From: Antilocapra americana
Lineage: Eukaryota; Chordata; Mammalia; Artiodactyla; Antilocapridae
Reading direction: 5' to 3'
Length of the DNA: 64,000 nucleotides
NCBI GenBank assembly: GCA_007570785.1
Contig: ML662449.1
Coordinates: 11,086,822-11,150,821, forward strand
The notes under the pieces are model-generated. The model had not been told where the DNA came from. It saw nothing but the letters and a program-made list of their open reading frames with translations, and ran no database searches. Position 1 is the stretch's first letter; the number at the start of each line of letters is the position of its first letter. The translations under genes and the position numbers were made by a program. Of this stretch, positions 12,060-22,539 are shown piece by piece.

Positions 12060-12838
12060 ATCAACAGCCACAGATATGCAGATGATACTACTCTAATGGC
12101 AAAAAGTGAAGAGGAACTAAAGAGCCTCTTGATGAGGGTGAGAGAGTAGAGTGAAAAAGTTGGCTTAAAACTCAACATTCAAAAAACTAAGATCATGGCA
12201 TCTGGTCCCATCACTTCCTGGTAAGTACATGGGGGAAAAGTTGAAAGAGTGGCAGATTTTATTTCCTTGGGCTCCAAAATCACTGTGGATGGTAACTGCA
12301 GTCATGAATTAAAAGAAGCTTGCTCCTTGAAAGAAAAGCTACAACAAACCTAGATAGCATATTAAAAAGCAGAGACATCACTTTCCCAACAAAGGCCCAT
12401 ATAATCAAATCTATGGTTTTTCCAGTAGTCATGTATGACTTGGACCATAAAGAAGGCTGAGCACTGAAGAACTGATGCTTTCAAACTGTGGTGCTGGAGA
12501 AGACCCTTGAGAGTCCGTTGGACAGCAAGGAGATCCAACCAGTCAATCCCAAAGGAAATCAACCCTGAATATTCACTGGAAGGACTGATGCTGAAACTGA
12601 AGTTCCAATTCTTTGGCCACTTGATGCCAAGAGCTAACTCACTGGAAAGGACCCTGATGCTGGGAAAGACGGAGGACAGGAGAAGAGGGCAACAGAAAGT
12701 GAGATGGTTGGATGGCATCACTGACTGAACATGAGTTTGAGCAAACCCTAGGATATAGTGAAGGATAGGGAAGCCTGGTGTGCTGCAGTTCATGGGGTGG
12801 CAAAGAGTCAGACACAACTTAGCAAATGAACTACAACA
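12060..12838 (+). mobile_element. BovB LINE, 5'-truncated, ORF2 3' end
   Basis: BovB is an RTE-clade non-LTR retrotransposon that encodes an endonuclease/reverse transcriptase. This copy starts inside the reverse transcriptase: the catalytic YADD box is at 12075-12086. Reading on in frame, a premature TAG occurs at 12147-12149 (a GAG codon in other copies), and further stops and indels follow. The conserved C-terminal stretch (RSNQSIPKEINPEYSLEG) is open at 12507-12728. The 3' end reaches 'cagacacaacttagc', the sequence Bov SINEs share with BovB. It cannot encode a working protein. It sits inside a MIR. Confidence 0.93.
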
Positions 12839-12872
12839 AAACATAGTACCTAGCATGCAGGAAGTGTAAACC
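12839..12872 (+). repeat. MIR SINE, right part
   Basis: 'aaaacatagtacctagcatgcaggaagtg' aligns with the MIR 3' consensus 'AGAACAGTGCCTGGCACATAGTAAGTG', continuing the MIR left of the BovB. Confidence 0.55.
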
Positions 12873-13232
12873 AAGTGTCTGTTATGAACAAATGAGCCAC
12901 ACAAAATAAGAGTTATAGGTTGACCTCCATTTTCTGACATGTCCCCCAACAACATTTATAACCATCAAGGTGAACCCAGGAGGCAGTCTTACTGCCATCT
13001 CAAACTAAACCAGTTAGACAAGCTGAAGAAAAATGATGGAACTGGTTCAAGTCATGGGACTTACTGGTGCCAGAACTAGAGCAAGTTCTTCTGGTCCACT
13101 GTGCTCTTCCCTACACTCACCTTCAAGCCACCCTGTCATTGAGTCTGGTAATTCAGAGACAGCACCACTTCAGATCTTGTTACCCAAACACTAGGTGACA
13201 ATGTCTTTAGTTTGCAAAGTAATTCGAGAGTT
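12873..13232. other. Unique DNA
   Basis: Nothing recognised between the two oppositely oriented BovB pieces. Confidence 0.4.
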
Positions 13233-13395
13233 GTCAGTTCAGTCACTTGGTAGTGTCCAACTCTTTGTTACCCCATGAACTGTGGCATGCCAGGCTTCCC
13301 TGTCCATCAAGAACTCAAGGAGCTTGCTCAAACTCATGTCCACAGAGTTGGTGATGCCATCCAACCATCTCATCCTCTGTCATCCTCTTCTCCTG
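13233..13395 (-). mobile_element. BovB LINE 3' end, short
   Basis: Antisense BovB tail: 'gtcagttcagtcacttggtagtgtcc', 'catgccaggcttccctgtcc', 'ggtgatgccatccaaccatc', 'cctctgtcatcctcttctcctgc'. About 160 bp, 5'-truncated. Confidence 0.88.
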
Positions 13396-13424
13396 CTTCC
13401 CTAGTAGCTCAGCTAGTAATTAGA
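13396..13424 (+). repeat. Possible Bov-tA head fragment
   Basis: Where BovB should continue with 'cttcaatctttccc', the sequence reads 'ttccctagtagctcagctag', which resembles the first bases of a Bov-tA head. Very short, so a chance match is possible. Confidence 0.4.
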
Positions 13425-13429
13425 GAAAT

Positions 13430-13868
13430 GGTCCTTAAAATATCCTCCTACAAAATGAGGAAATACTACTTCTGTTCTGTTAGTTTTGTTTTGTTTTTAA
13501 TGACTGTCAGAGGGCAGGGAATGTTTTGTTTGTTGTTCTACCTAGGGAGTGTAGATTTCTCAACTTCCTTTCAAGAGGAAGTTGGTCCAAACCTACAACT
13601 AGGAACACTACATGAAGACTCAACACTGCTATTTAAAGCAATTAGAATGAAGGCAGTCTTTCATTTCACTCAGCACCTTGCTGGAGAGCTAGTCTCTCAG
13701 TCTTACGGTCTCAAAATTAATTTGTTGGTACAATTAATCTAAATGAAGAGGAGGAATTTACTCTTATGCCTACCAATCCATATTAGAAAAATCTATGAGG
13801 GCCAATACCCTGGAGTATCCCCCCAAAAGCCTCTAAACGGGGAAAGGTTTATAAAAACAACACAGGCT
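13430..13868. other. Unique DNA
   Basis: Nothing recognised. The 155-codon plus frame spanning 13275-13742 begins in the antisense BovB and runs into unique DNA; not a gene. Confidence 0.45.
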
Positions 13869-13874
13869 ACAGAG

Positions 13875-14060
13875 GCTCCTCCATCTGCCATCCAGGTGAG
13901 CCTACATACGACTTAACCTCTTCAAGCAACGAAGTCTCATCTGTACAATAGAAAGGTAATAGCACCTACCTCAAAATGTTGTTGTGAGGATTAAGTGAGA
14001 AATAAATCTAATTCACCTAGCACAGTGCCCAACATGTTTCTTACGGTCTTCATTATCACA
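13875..14060 (+). repeat. MIR SINE
   Basis: 'acttaacctcttcaagcaac...tctcatctgtacaatagaaaggtaatagcacctacctca' then 'gttgttgtgaggattaagtg' and 'cctagcacagtgcccaaca' follow the MIR core and 3' end. Confidence 0.85.
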
Positions 14061-16539
14061 GCCAAACAAGAATAAAGACCCATGTACTCAAGTATGGGAT
14101 CTCCATCAGTGCTCCCATTTCCAGCTATCTACAAAGTAATTAAACCAGTCCTGATAGGTTTTATCTGTTCACCTGGAGAACTGTCCATGTCATAATATAC
14201 AACAGGCTATTTTAATATACAATAGGCTATTTGTATGTTCCCAAGACGAGCTCCTGTTTCATTGTTTTGCATAGCCCCTAAAATTTTGACATGGCAGCCC
14301 TGAATCTTGCCTCTATGATGAAACATTTTTACAGTTCTGGTGTCTGGCTGACTTTTGACTTGCTTAGTCATAGAGTCTAAGTTTGTTTACGTCCATGGGT
14401 CACTGAGGATGTAACTGGAAAAATAGCTGTGGTGATCGCTTGATGACTTTTAGGTTAAATTCAGATAGAGGATGCCTAAAAATCTCCATTTGGCTCCAGG
14501 GTATCTAGGATTCCCCAGAACTCCAGAAAGAAGAGAGACACCAGATCACCCCCAAAAGCAACAGCAGCTTCTTCTATCCTGGATGTGGGAAGCTCCCAAG
14601 GCAGTCAAGAAGGAAATATCTCACTTGCCCCAGCAGGAACTGCCTGGTCTTGACCTCCAGGGGGAAAAACAGCAGGAAAGACAGGCAAGTTTGTGTGCTT
14701 GGTGCTGGCTGGCCATAAGCACCAGATCTCTAGGAATCCTCTTTTCCAAGTGCATCTCACAGCCTCGGAAATCCATCCCAGAGCTGGCAAGCAAGTGGTC
14801 TTTACCTCTCTGGACTTTTAGAGAGAAGCCAAAAAGCTGCCAGTTGCATCTGTTTGTTCTCCCGCCTGACAACTCCTCCCCTTGCTCTCCTCCCAGAGCT
14901 GGGTTTATTCTCAGCAAGGAACTGACGATTGCAATGACAGAGCTCACACGGCCACCCAACAAATCAAGTTCAGAGGTTCGCACTTCAATTCCTCTTGCCC
15001 TGTGACCTTGGCAATCTGGGGAACCCGCTAGTCAGCCCACTTTTCTCTCGCGCCTGAACCTCTGCTCATATGCTCCCTTGTCCTCCACCCCGCAACCTCA
15101 ACTCCTTCCTACTCCCCCTTTCTAAACAGATCCTGGAAGCAAGACAAAAAACAGCAATCCAAAAAACAGAAATACAATGTTAATCACACACTCACAGACA
15201 CTTCATAATAATTTTGTAAGATAATACTTTAAATGTGAGCTCCTTGGTGGCAAGACGCACTCACTGTAAAGAATCTAATCCAAAGACCCAGTACAAACGT
15301 GTAAGATTGAAAAGTTCATACTGTTTCTTATGAAAGCAAGATCAGAAAGGGCCTGAGTTACATGTTCCTCTGTTTGACTTGAGTCAGAAGAGCTGACAAC
15401 CTGAAGCTGTTGCGTGGTAGCTATCTCATCAGGCCAGTGATACTTTATCTCTCTGTTTTGTCTCTTTTGTTAGTGAGATAAAGATCAGCATCAGTGCCTC
15501 CCATTCAGAAGCCCATCCAAGACCCACCATAGCGAAAAATCTTCTTTTCCACAAATTTTGTACCATCCAATCACAGAACAAAGGCCAGGATTCCCATCCT
15601 CACTTTCGTACACTGGGGCAAGGATTCTGCCCACTCCTTACCCACTGTCTGATTTCTCACCGAAGGAGCATTTGCAGGTTGAAAGATTTATACTCTGTGA
15701 AATATTTAACTTGTCATCAGCCGCAGGCTCCAGGCTCCAGGCTGTGCTGGTCAGTTCCAGGAAGGTTCCCTGAGCCTCCCTCATAGGCATGGCCACACTG
15801 CTCCCAAGTGGCTCCTGTGGAGAAGCAGGAAGCCAGAGCCAGCCGGGGTTGGATGGCTTTTGAGGCCCACGGGGGCTGCCTGCTGCTAGGAGCCCCCTCT
15901 GTCAACCCAGCCCTAGACCCTCCTAGCACCCCTCATAGTGGAGAATTCAGCAGCTCCAGAAAGGCCCTCTGTCATGGCACAGGGGGCATTCCATGTCTTT
16001 AATAAGCCTAAAAAGCTGTGTGGCTGCTCTAACAAAGGAAAGTCCAGAATTCAACCTCAACACCAACACAGAGGAGTCTATTAAGATACAAGTGGAAGGA
16101 GGACTTCCCTTACTTGAAAAAAAAAAAAAGGTGGGGGCACAGGAAGGAGGAAAAGGAAAGAGAGGCAAAAGTAACTGGAGACTAAAAACTTGTATTAGCA
16201 CCTACTGCATAGGGTTGTTTACACCCCAGAGGCAGCTCCTTACTTCTTAAGAATCTACTTAGGGTAGTTTATGAAGGTAAATCAGTCTTAATAAGTGAAA
16301 TCACCTTCAAGCTCATCCTTTTCTCAACAATTAAAAATACAATCTATCTTTATAATTAGTGTCCCCATAATGTTGATTGTTACTGCTCCCCCCTAAAGGG
16401 ATGGACCCTGGTTTCCAGTTGTGTGATCGGCTGTGCTCAAAGTTTAGAACAACATCATTAACTCTCAGTTGACAGGGGAAGCTTGGTAAGAGAGCAAAAA
16501 CAAGACACCTCCCACCCCCAAAAAAATATCCTCAGGGAT
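14061..16539. other. Unique DNA, 2.5 kb
   Basis: No repeat recognised apart from an A-run at 16119-16131 and a faint L2-like 'gagctccttggtggcaaga' near 15237. A 177-codon frame (14472-15005, plus) is the longest outside repeats, but the minus strand is open over the same bases (14621-14983) and no domain is visible. G+C rises between 14.5 and 16 kb. Confidence 0.45.
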
Positions 16540-16575
16540 ACCAGGCAGCCCTTCTGATTCCTGAATCACCTGGGG
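16540..16575 (+). repeat. MER5A, part 1 of 3
   Basis: 'ttctgattcctgaatcacctgggg' matches the MER5A start. The element is interrupted here by an L1 tail. Summed over its three parts it is about 167 bp, close to the usual MER5A length of about 190 bp. Confidence 0.6.
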
Positions 16576-16947
16576 AAATCTTTTTTTTCGGGAGGGGAGC
16601 GGGGGAATTTACAATGTTGGGTTAGTGAATCAGCTATACATATATCCTTTATTGGATTTCCTTCCCATTGAGGTCTCCACAGAGCATTGAGTAGAATTCC
16701 CTGTGCTATATAATCATTAGTTATCTATTTTATACATAGTATCAATAGGGTATATATGTCAACCCCAATCTCTCAATTCATCCCATCCCCCTTTCCACCC
16801 TCCGTATCCATATCTTTGTTCTCTCTGTGTCTCTATTTCTGCTTCATTTAAGATCATCTGTACCAATTTTTTCAGATTCCACATATACGCATTAATATAT
16901 TTTATTTGTTTTGCTCTTTCTGATTGAACTTCCCTCTGTATAACACT
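16576..16947 (-). mobile_element. L1 LINE 3' end
   Basis: Antisense cetartiodactyl L1 3' region with a T-run on the left (poly-A side), then 'gaatcagctatacatatatcc', 'ggatttccttcccattgagg', 'gagcattgagtagaattccc', 'ttagttatctattttataca'. Perfect 11-bp TSD atcacctgggg at 16565-16575 and 16948-16958. Confidence 0.88.
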
Positions 16948-16958
16948 ATCACCTGGGG

Positions 16959-17021
16959 CACACTTAATACTTCCAAAGCCCAGGCCCAACTCCAGACTAA
17001 CTCTATCAGAACCTCTGCAGG
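16959..17021 (+). repeat. MER5A, part 2 of 3
   Basis: 'cacacttaatacttccaaagcccaggccc...ctctatcagaacctctgcagg' resembles the middle of MER5A and continues from the part left of the L1. Confidence 0.55.
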
Positions 17022-17164
17022 GGACTTCCCCTGGCGGTTCAGCCTTCCCTGACAGTTCTGCTTCTAATGCAGGGAACAGGGGGTTCCACCCCTGGTGGGG
17101 GATAAGACCCCACATACCACATGGTGGATCCAAAAGATAAAATTTTTAAAAAATAAAAAACACC
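17022..17164 (+). repeat. CHR-type SINE
   Basis: 'ggacttcccctggcggttca', 'atgcagggaacagggggttccacccctgg', 'agaccccacataccacatgg' and an A-rich tail follow the CHR consensus of whales, hippos and ruminants. TSD cctctgcagg at 17012-17021 and 17165-17174. Confidence 0.82.
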
Positions 17165-17174
17165 CCTCTGCAGG

Positions 17175-17245
17175 TGAACCAAGGCAGGCATCGGTGTCTT
17201 TCTGCAGCTTTTCAGACAAAGCTGAGAACCACTCTCCTAGACCTA
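17175..17245 (+). repeat. MER5A, part 3 of 3
   Basis: Ends with 'caaagctgagaaccactctcc', the MER5A terminal inverted repeat end. Confidence 0.55.
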
Positions 17246-17249
17246 GAGT

Positions 17250-18384
17250 CTTCATTCTAACCAAAGAGGAGAATCTCTGAGGGAAACTCAGTCATCCTTT
17301 CCCCCCACCCCATCCCAAACCGACCCAATCGTAGTCTCTGTGGATGGCGCCCCAGGGTTTTGTTCAGAAGCTCGCGGGTGATTCTGAAGTTACATTTGAT
17401 TAGAAGGTTTCATTTTTATTACAAAAACGCGTTCACAGAAAAGGAAGAGAATAAAGACATAAAAAAGAAACATACCTTACACACGAATAATCCCAAATCC
17501 AACCTTCCAAAAATAATCACAGTTAATTATTTAGCTGAGAGAAAAGATTGGGGTGGAGAAAGCTTGGGAGGGGCAAGCGATTGAGGGAATATGTGGATAA
17601 AGAGAGATGTACTTACAGGTCCCAAAATCAAAGCCCGCGTCTGCTTCCTAAACTCTCTTCATGCGGTTCTGGAGCTAAGACGCTGCAGCGCCTCGGCATC
17701 ACGCAACGCTCCGGCACACTGGAGCGCAGTCACATGCATGACCACACACACAGTCACGTTCAGTCACGTGCCCAGAGGCACGCACAGTCACGTTTGCAGG
17801 CACATGCACTCGCACCCTGCATTAGGCCTGATGAGACTGCATCACCCGTCTCATCACAACGAAGCCACTGTGTAATTTCATCTTGTGGGTGCCTAAGTTA
17901 GAAACATTTTGCTTACCAAACCAGATTTATGGAGTGACAATTACCTCATTTGGCCATTTTTTAAATTAATCATGGATTTATGTAACTCCTAATCAAAGCT
18001 GTTTTTCAGAACAAAGCAACCCAGGCCCAGCATCAAGCTGTTGTTATGCACTCCTACAGGGGAAAAAAGAAAAAAGAAAGATGTTTATTGAGCCTAAGCA
18101 ATTTATCTTAGGTTTTAATGTAAGAAATTTGCAATACTATAATACAGGAAACCTGTCACCACCATCGAGAGCCCGGGGATATTTGAGAAGGAAAAGGAAA
18201 TAAGATGAATAACAAATTTCCCTAGGGCAGTAGGTTAAAAGGGAGGGGCAGGCATAAGGGCAGGATTCCACTGTAAAGCTGCAATTGTTAGGAATTTGAT
18301 TCTGCCAATAATTATGCATGAATCCTTGTGCAAATCAAAATATCATCTCTCATCTTCCCATTTGTAAAATGAGAGGTATCAAGT
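17250..18384. other. Unique DNA with a short G+C-rich patch
   Basis: No repeat recognised. 17630-17830 is CpG-containing and holds three copies of CAGTCACGT(T/G). The 117- and 94-codon plus frames over this patch are overlapping readings of one low-complexity region and not supported as genes. Confidence 0.45.
17751..17794. promoter_or_regulatory. Cluster of three CAGTCACGT motifs
   Basis: CAGTCACGTT at 17751-17760, CAGTCACGTG at 17761-17770 and CAGTCACGTT at 17785-17794. The middle copy creates a CACGTG E-box and all contain a TCACGT half reminiscent of bHLH-ZIP/CREB sites. No function is shown; it may just be a local tandem duplication. Confidence 0.3.
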
Positions 18385-18392
18385 TTAGGGCA

Positions 18393-18705
18393 GTGTTTCC
18401 CTGATAGCTCAGTTGGTAAAGAATCCACCTGCAATGCAGGAGACCCCAGTTAGATTCCTGTGTCGGGAAGATCTGCTGGAGAAGGGGTAGGCTACTCACT
18501 CCAGTATTGTTGGGCTTCCCATGTGGCTCAGATGGTATAGAATCTGCCTGCAATGCGGGAGACTCTGGGTTCCATCCCTGGGTTGGGAAGATCCCCTGAA
18601 GAAGAGAGAGGCTACCCACTCCAGTATTCTGGCTTGCAGAATTCCTTGGACTGTACAGTCCGTGGGGTCACAAAGAGTTCGACAGGACTGAGCAACTTTT
18701 AGTTT
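18393..18705 (+). repeat. Bov-A2 SINE, dimeric
   Basis: First monomer 'tttccctgatagctcagttgg' and second monomer from 18512 'gggcttcccatgtggctcag', ending 'ctgagcaacttttagtttctc'. A short repeat cagtgt at 18391-18396 and 18708-18713 may be the TSD. Confidence 0.92.
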
Positions 18706-18935
18706 CTCAGTGTAGACACTATTAATGTCTTGGGCAGGATACTCCTCATTTGGGGGCTGGGGAAAGGAGCATCCTGTGCTTTGTAAGATGTTTAGCCCTG
18801 TCCCTGGCCCCTATCCGCTATATGCCAATAGTACACACTCCCTCCTGCCCAAGTTGTGATAGTCAAAAATGTCTCCAGAGATTGCGAGATATCCCATGAG
18901 AGACAAAATCAACCATGCTTGACAACCACTGGTCT
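18706..18935 (-). repeat. MER20 (hAT-Charlie MITE)
   Basis: Antisense MER20: 'gacactattaatgtcttggg', 'gcatcctgtgctttgtaagatgtttagc', 'atgtctccagagattgcgaga' and the end 'gacaaaatcaaccatgcttgacaaccactgg'. Nearly full length. Confidence 0.8.
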
Positions 18936-19056
18936 AGGGTTGTTCTGAAAGTCTCTTTACTTTCAAAAATTCATAAAGTATGTGCGAAAACAAGTTTAAT
19001 ATATCAGGAAATGCGCTTGTAGAAAGCCGAAGATGAAAACATGTAGACTTGTCTGT

Positions 19057-19222
19057 AAAGCAGAGGTTTTCAAGCTTGGCTGAATATTAGAATCACCTGA
19101 GGAGCTTTTCAAATTCCCAGTCTTCCAGTCTCCCAAAGTCAAACTGGCCAATTAAATCAGAACTCTGGGGGTTGAACAGCCTTCAGATGTTGTCAATGGG
19201 TGGTAGTTTGAGGATCAGTGGA
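19057..19222 (+). repeat. MER5A-type MITE
   Basis: 'agaggttttcaagcttggctgaatattagaatcacctgaggagcttttcaaa' is the MER5A 5' half; the 3' half is eroded. Confidence 0.72.
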
Positions 19223-19224
19223 GG

Positions 19225-19940
19225 AATGACAGAAATAACAATGTCTGTTTATCATTTTCCATGATTCTGATAAAACTTTATTTCAGTTAGCAAGAAAATC
19301 AAAACCCCAGTCTAGGCTGGCATTTTGCACAGCACTGGGAAACATCATCTTAAATCAGGCCAATCTCAAGTTTTCACTTTCAAGGAAATCTACAACCACT
19401 TCCTGGAAAATACTTGGGCAACCAGAGACTCAAAGCCAAAAAGCTCTGTCTGTGAAAAAGGTGCAGCCATTCATCCTAGGAATCTTCCTGTCCCTGCATC
19501 AGGGACCTGGGACCACGCCGACCATTCTGCCTAAATCATGAAGGTCAACTGCATTAACCCTGTTCATCAGAGATTACCTGTTCCAGCTTATCAAGTAAAT
19601 GACAGTCACATCAAAAGAAAATGTGTGTACTCCCTAGAAGAGAAAGATACACCCTATACTCATCTCTGTGTGAAATCGGTTTGTATGGCAGGAATTGAAA
19701 GAAGCCTAGAGATGCAACCAATGAGGCAAAGCCACTACTAACTGGATTGAAGATGAAATGTGACATAGGCAGTTCGAAGGGACCACTGTAAAGCAACTAA
19801 AGACTCTTCAGCCATTTCCGGGGGATTCTGTGCTGATTAACTTGGTATACTACAGACAGCTCACAGTTACCTAAGAAGAAAGGGAAAGGATGCAATCCTA
19901 TTTACTGTAATTTTTCTTATGTTGTTACCAAAAAATAGCC
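19225..19940. other. Unique DNA
   Basis: Nothing recognised. Short frames at 19325-19534 and 19538-19741 have no visible domain. Confidence 0.4.
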
Positions 19941-19944
19941 AAAA

Positions 19945-20150
19945 TTTATTAAACATTTGCTCTGTGCTGGACACTGTGCTAAGTATTTCATATATGTTAT
20001 TTCACTCAATCCTCACAACAACCTAATTAGATTGATATTATAATTAATAATTATTATTATCTCTGGCATAACTGAGGAAGCTGAGGCTTAGAGAGCCTCC
20101 AGTAGTCATAAGAGTGGAAATTAAAACCTAGGCAGTCTGACTACAGAGAC
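19945..20150 (-). repeat. MIR SINE
   Basis: 'ctctgtgctggacactgtgctaagtatttcatatatgttatttcactcaatcctcacaac', then 'gaggaagctgaggcttagag' and 'ctaggcagtctgactacagag'. A near full-length antisense MIR. Confidence 0.88.
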
Positions 20151-20354
20151 TAAATTCTTGAGCATCATGTAACATGGCCTCATGAGTCTTCATTCATTGG
20201 TGAGATCATGAGATTAATGCTTTGCATAGCAGCCTTTCAATCACGGATTTCAAAGTACTTTCACAGCATACAGTAGATGGGCTTATGCCTACATATGATC
20301 CCAATGGAGAAATGATATTCCCATGTTCTCCAGAATGACTTCAGACTGCCTAAA

Positions 20355-20518
20355 CAGAATTACCTGCAAAGCTGATTTAAATGCAGAGTACTGGGCCCCA
20401 TCTTTCACCTACCAAATCAAACTTGGGGTGTGAAGATGCCACAGTGGGAATCTGCATTGTGAACTAGCTCCCCAGGTGATGTTTTTGCTTATCAAAGCCT
20501 GAGAACCATTCCCCTAGG
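20355..20518 (+). repeat. MER5-type MITE
   Basis: 'gcagagtactgggccccatc', 'gtgggaatctgcattgtgaactagctccccaggtgatg' and 'agcctgagaaccattc' match the MER5A/B middle and 3' end. Confidence 0.75.
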
Positions 20519-20519
20519 A

Positions 20520-21920
20520 CAGGCACACTTCTGCATTTAAAAAGCAGTCTTGTGCCTGTGGAACTTAAAGAAAGAATATTTATCTCTTCAGGATTATAAA
20601 ATAAGACACTGCAAATGTCAATTTTAAGAGCCAGAAGATTCCCAGTAAGGCAGTGCCCTTAAAGATCCCTGGATGTATTTTAACATATTCAATTTAAGAA
20701 ATAAACCTACTTCCCGGAATATATCATACTTTGCACTGAAAATCTGCCTTCCTCTGGAGACCAGAAATCTGCTTTATTAATATCACTTAAGCTGTTACTC
20801 AAAGCCTTCACACACATAACACCCCCACACACATACACACACACACACCTCTACACAAATTTGAGTAAACACTATGTAACCAGAAAATGAAACTGCTCTC
20901 AAATAACCATTATGACTTTTCTTATATGCTCACATTACAATAAAATTCAGAGTGAGAGCTATCAGTGGAGATGGAAATTACAGACCATGCATTTCTCTGC
21001 AAGATATGAGCCCTTAAGGGCTGTGATGGCGAATTATTCCTCTCTCTATTTCCAGTTTCAAGCACATAGTAGGCAATTAATCCAGTCTTGTGTTAAGGGG
21101 GAAAAAAAAGGAAGAAAGGAAACTTCAAATGAATCAGTAAGAATCAATTCCCCAGTTAGAAAAAGCTTTACAGGCCATCTCTCCACCAACACAGCTTCTG
21201 GCCAGGATTGCCTTCTGAATACAAGAGAACTTGGGAGACTTTTCTCTAACCAACTAACTTCTAGTAACACATCTTCAAATCTTCAAAGAGTATCTCCTTG
21301 CAGCCATAAATAATCACCCACAACTTCTTCAGCATTCACATACAATCCAAAGTAAACCTCAAAATGAAAAATGAAAACCAGAAGAAAACATGTTGAAGAA
21401 GGAAGAGAGAGAAGATAGATTATCATTTCAAAAAAATAAAAATAATAACAGTATACAACACACCAGGGGTTGGGAAAATAGCAAATTTTCATTTTACAGC
21501 AAAGATTATGTTGAGCGTTGTTTCATTCTGCTACTCATGAATTTCATATTCTTTCTTGCATTAAAACTTATTTATGCTGCTGCTTCATTCCCTCCAGTGC
21601 CTGTGCAACATGAATATTCACAGAGCCCCTATAGACTGCAAATGTGTATACACACACAGAGATGCACACACACCTACATCACACCCAAATGTCTGCCTCT
21701 TGATCCTTGGGAACTCATATGGTTAGAGAATTTCCAAACATTTGCCAAACAAATGCTAGGGATGATACTACTCCAACAGCAGTAGAAGAATTCATGTGTG
21801 GGGTTGGTTTCCAGCCCCTGGAATAATTCTGAGTTAATATATTCAGAACATCTTACTCAGACTTCCTCACTGTCACATCAAATCTTGAACGTTCAGACTT
21901 TTAAGAGACCCTAGAATCAT
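20520..21920. other. Unique DNA with CA-rich runs
   Basis: Impure (CA)n at 20812-20850 and again at 21649-21690. Frames of 131-133 codons at 20912-21313 and 21390-21785 show no domain. Nothing else recognised. Confidence 0.45.
20812..20850. repeat. (CA)n-type microsatellite, impure
   Basis: Interrupted CA repeats; the purest run is 'acacacacacacacacc'. Confidence 0.85.
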
Positions 21921-21924
21921 CTGC

Positions 21925-22045
21925 TTCCAAATCCCTCATTTATGCACAAGGAAATCAAGCTCCAAGTGAAACTGCTTGCCCATAATCAGATGATAAGTTG
22001 GTGCCTGAACATCCAATCCAGTTGTCTCTCTACTATACCATATTG
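21925..22045 (-). repeat. MIR fragment
   Basis: 'caaggaaatcaagctccaagtgaaactgcttgcccataatcagatgataagttgg' corresponds to the antisense MIR core (GAAACTGAGGC...CTTGCCCAAGGTCACACAG). Confidence 0.6.
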
Positions 22046-22394
22046 GGACCAATATTTTGCACTTAATAGATAGCTAGCTGGCAGTTCAACAGGAAAATTC
22101 ATCCAGCGTCTTCTTGGTAATGACTGCAAGATCTAAATTCAATTTCTATAAATAATTGCCAATTTTTGTTACAGTTCCTGAAGAATGCTGGGCTCCAGTA
22201 ATCAATATTATAATAAATGAGTTCTAGCTCTCTTTTTTTTGTTAACCTCTTTTTTAAGTGTTAGTGGCTAATGGAATGAAAGAGAAAAGAGACTGTAAGA
22301 TTCACAAAATCGACAAACTGGATATTCCTGTTGGCCATATGCTTGCTTCATAATCCTAACCCTGTCTGTATTTGAAAAGGCAGTACCCCCTAAC

Positions 22395-22530
22395 ACAGTG
22401 CTGCTCAAGCTTTTCTGTTCCATGAATCAGACAAAATGCAGGCAATGATTCAGTAGGTCAGGAGGACTTGAGATTCTGCATTTCCAGCAAGCTCCCAGGT
22501 GACTGAAGCTCCTGGTCACAGGACTACACC
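22395..22530 (+). repeat. MER5-type MITE fragment
   Basis: 'gctgctcaagcttttctgttcc', 'tgattcagtaggtcaggagg' and 'gattctgcatttccagcaagctcccaggtgactg' match MER5A. Confidence 0.72.
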
Positions 22531-22539
22531 CTGTTGTAG

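Noticed and set aside
14472..15005. 177-codon plus-strand frame in unique DNA
   Set aside because: The minus strand is open over the same bases, no domain, signal or splice pattern is visible, and composition explains its length. Cannot be excluded entirely without comparative data.
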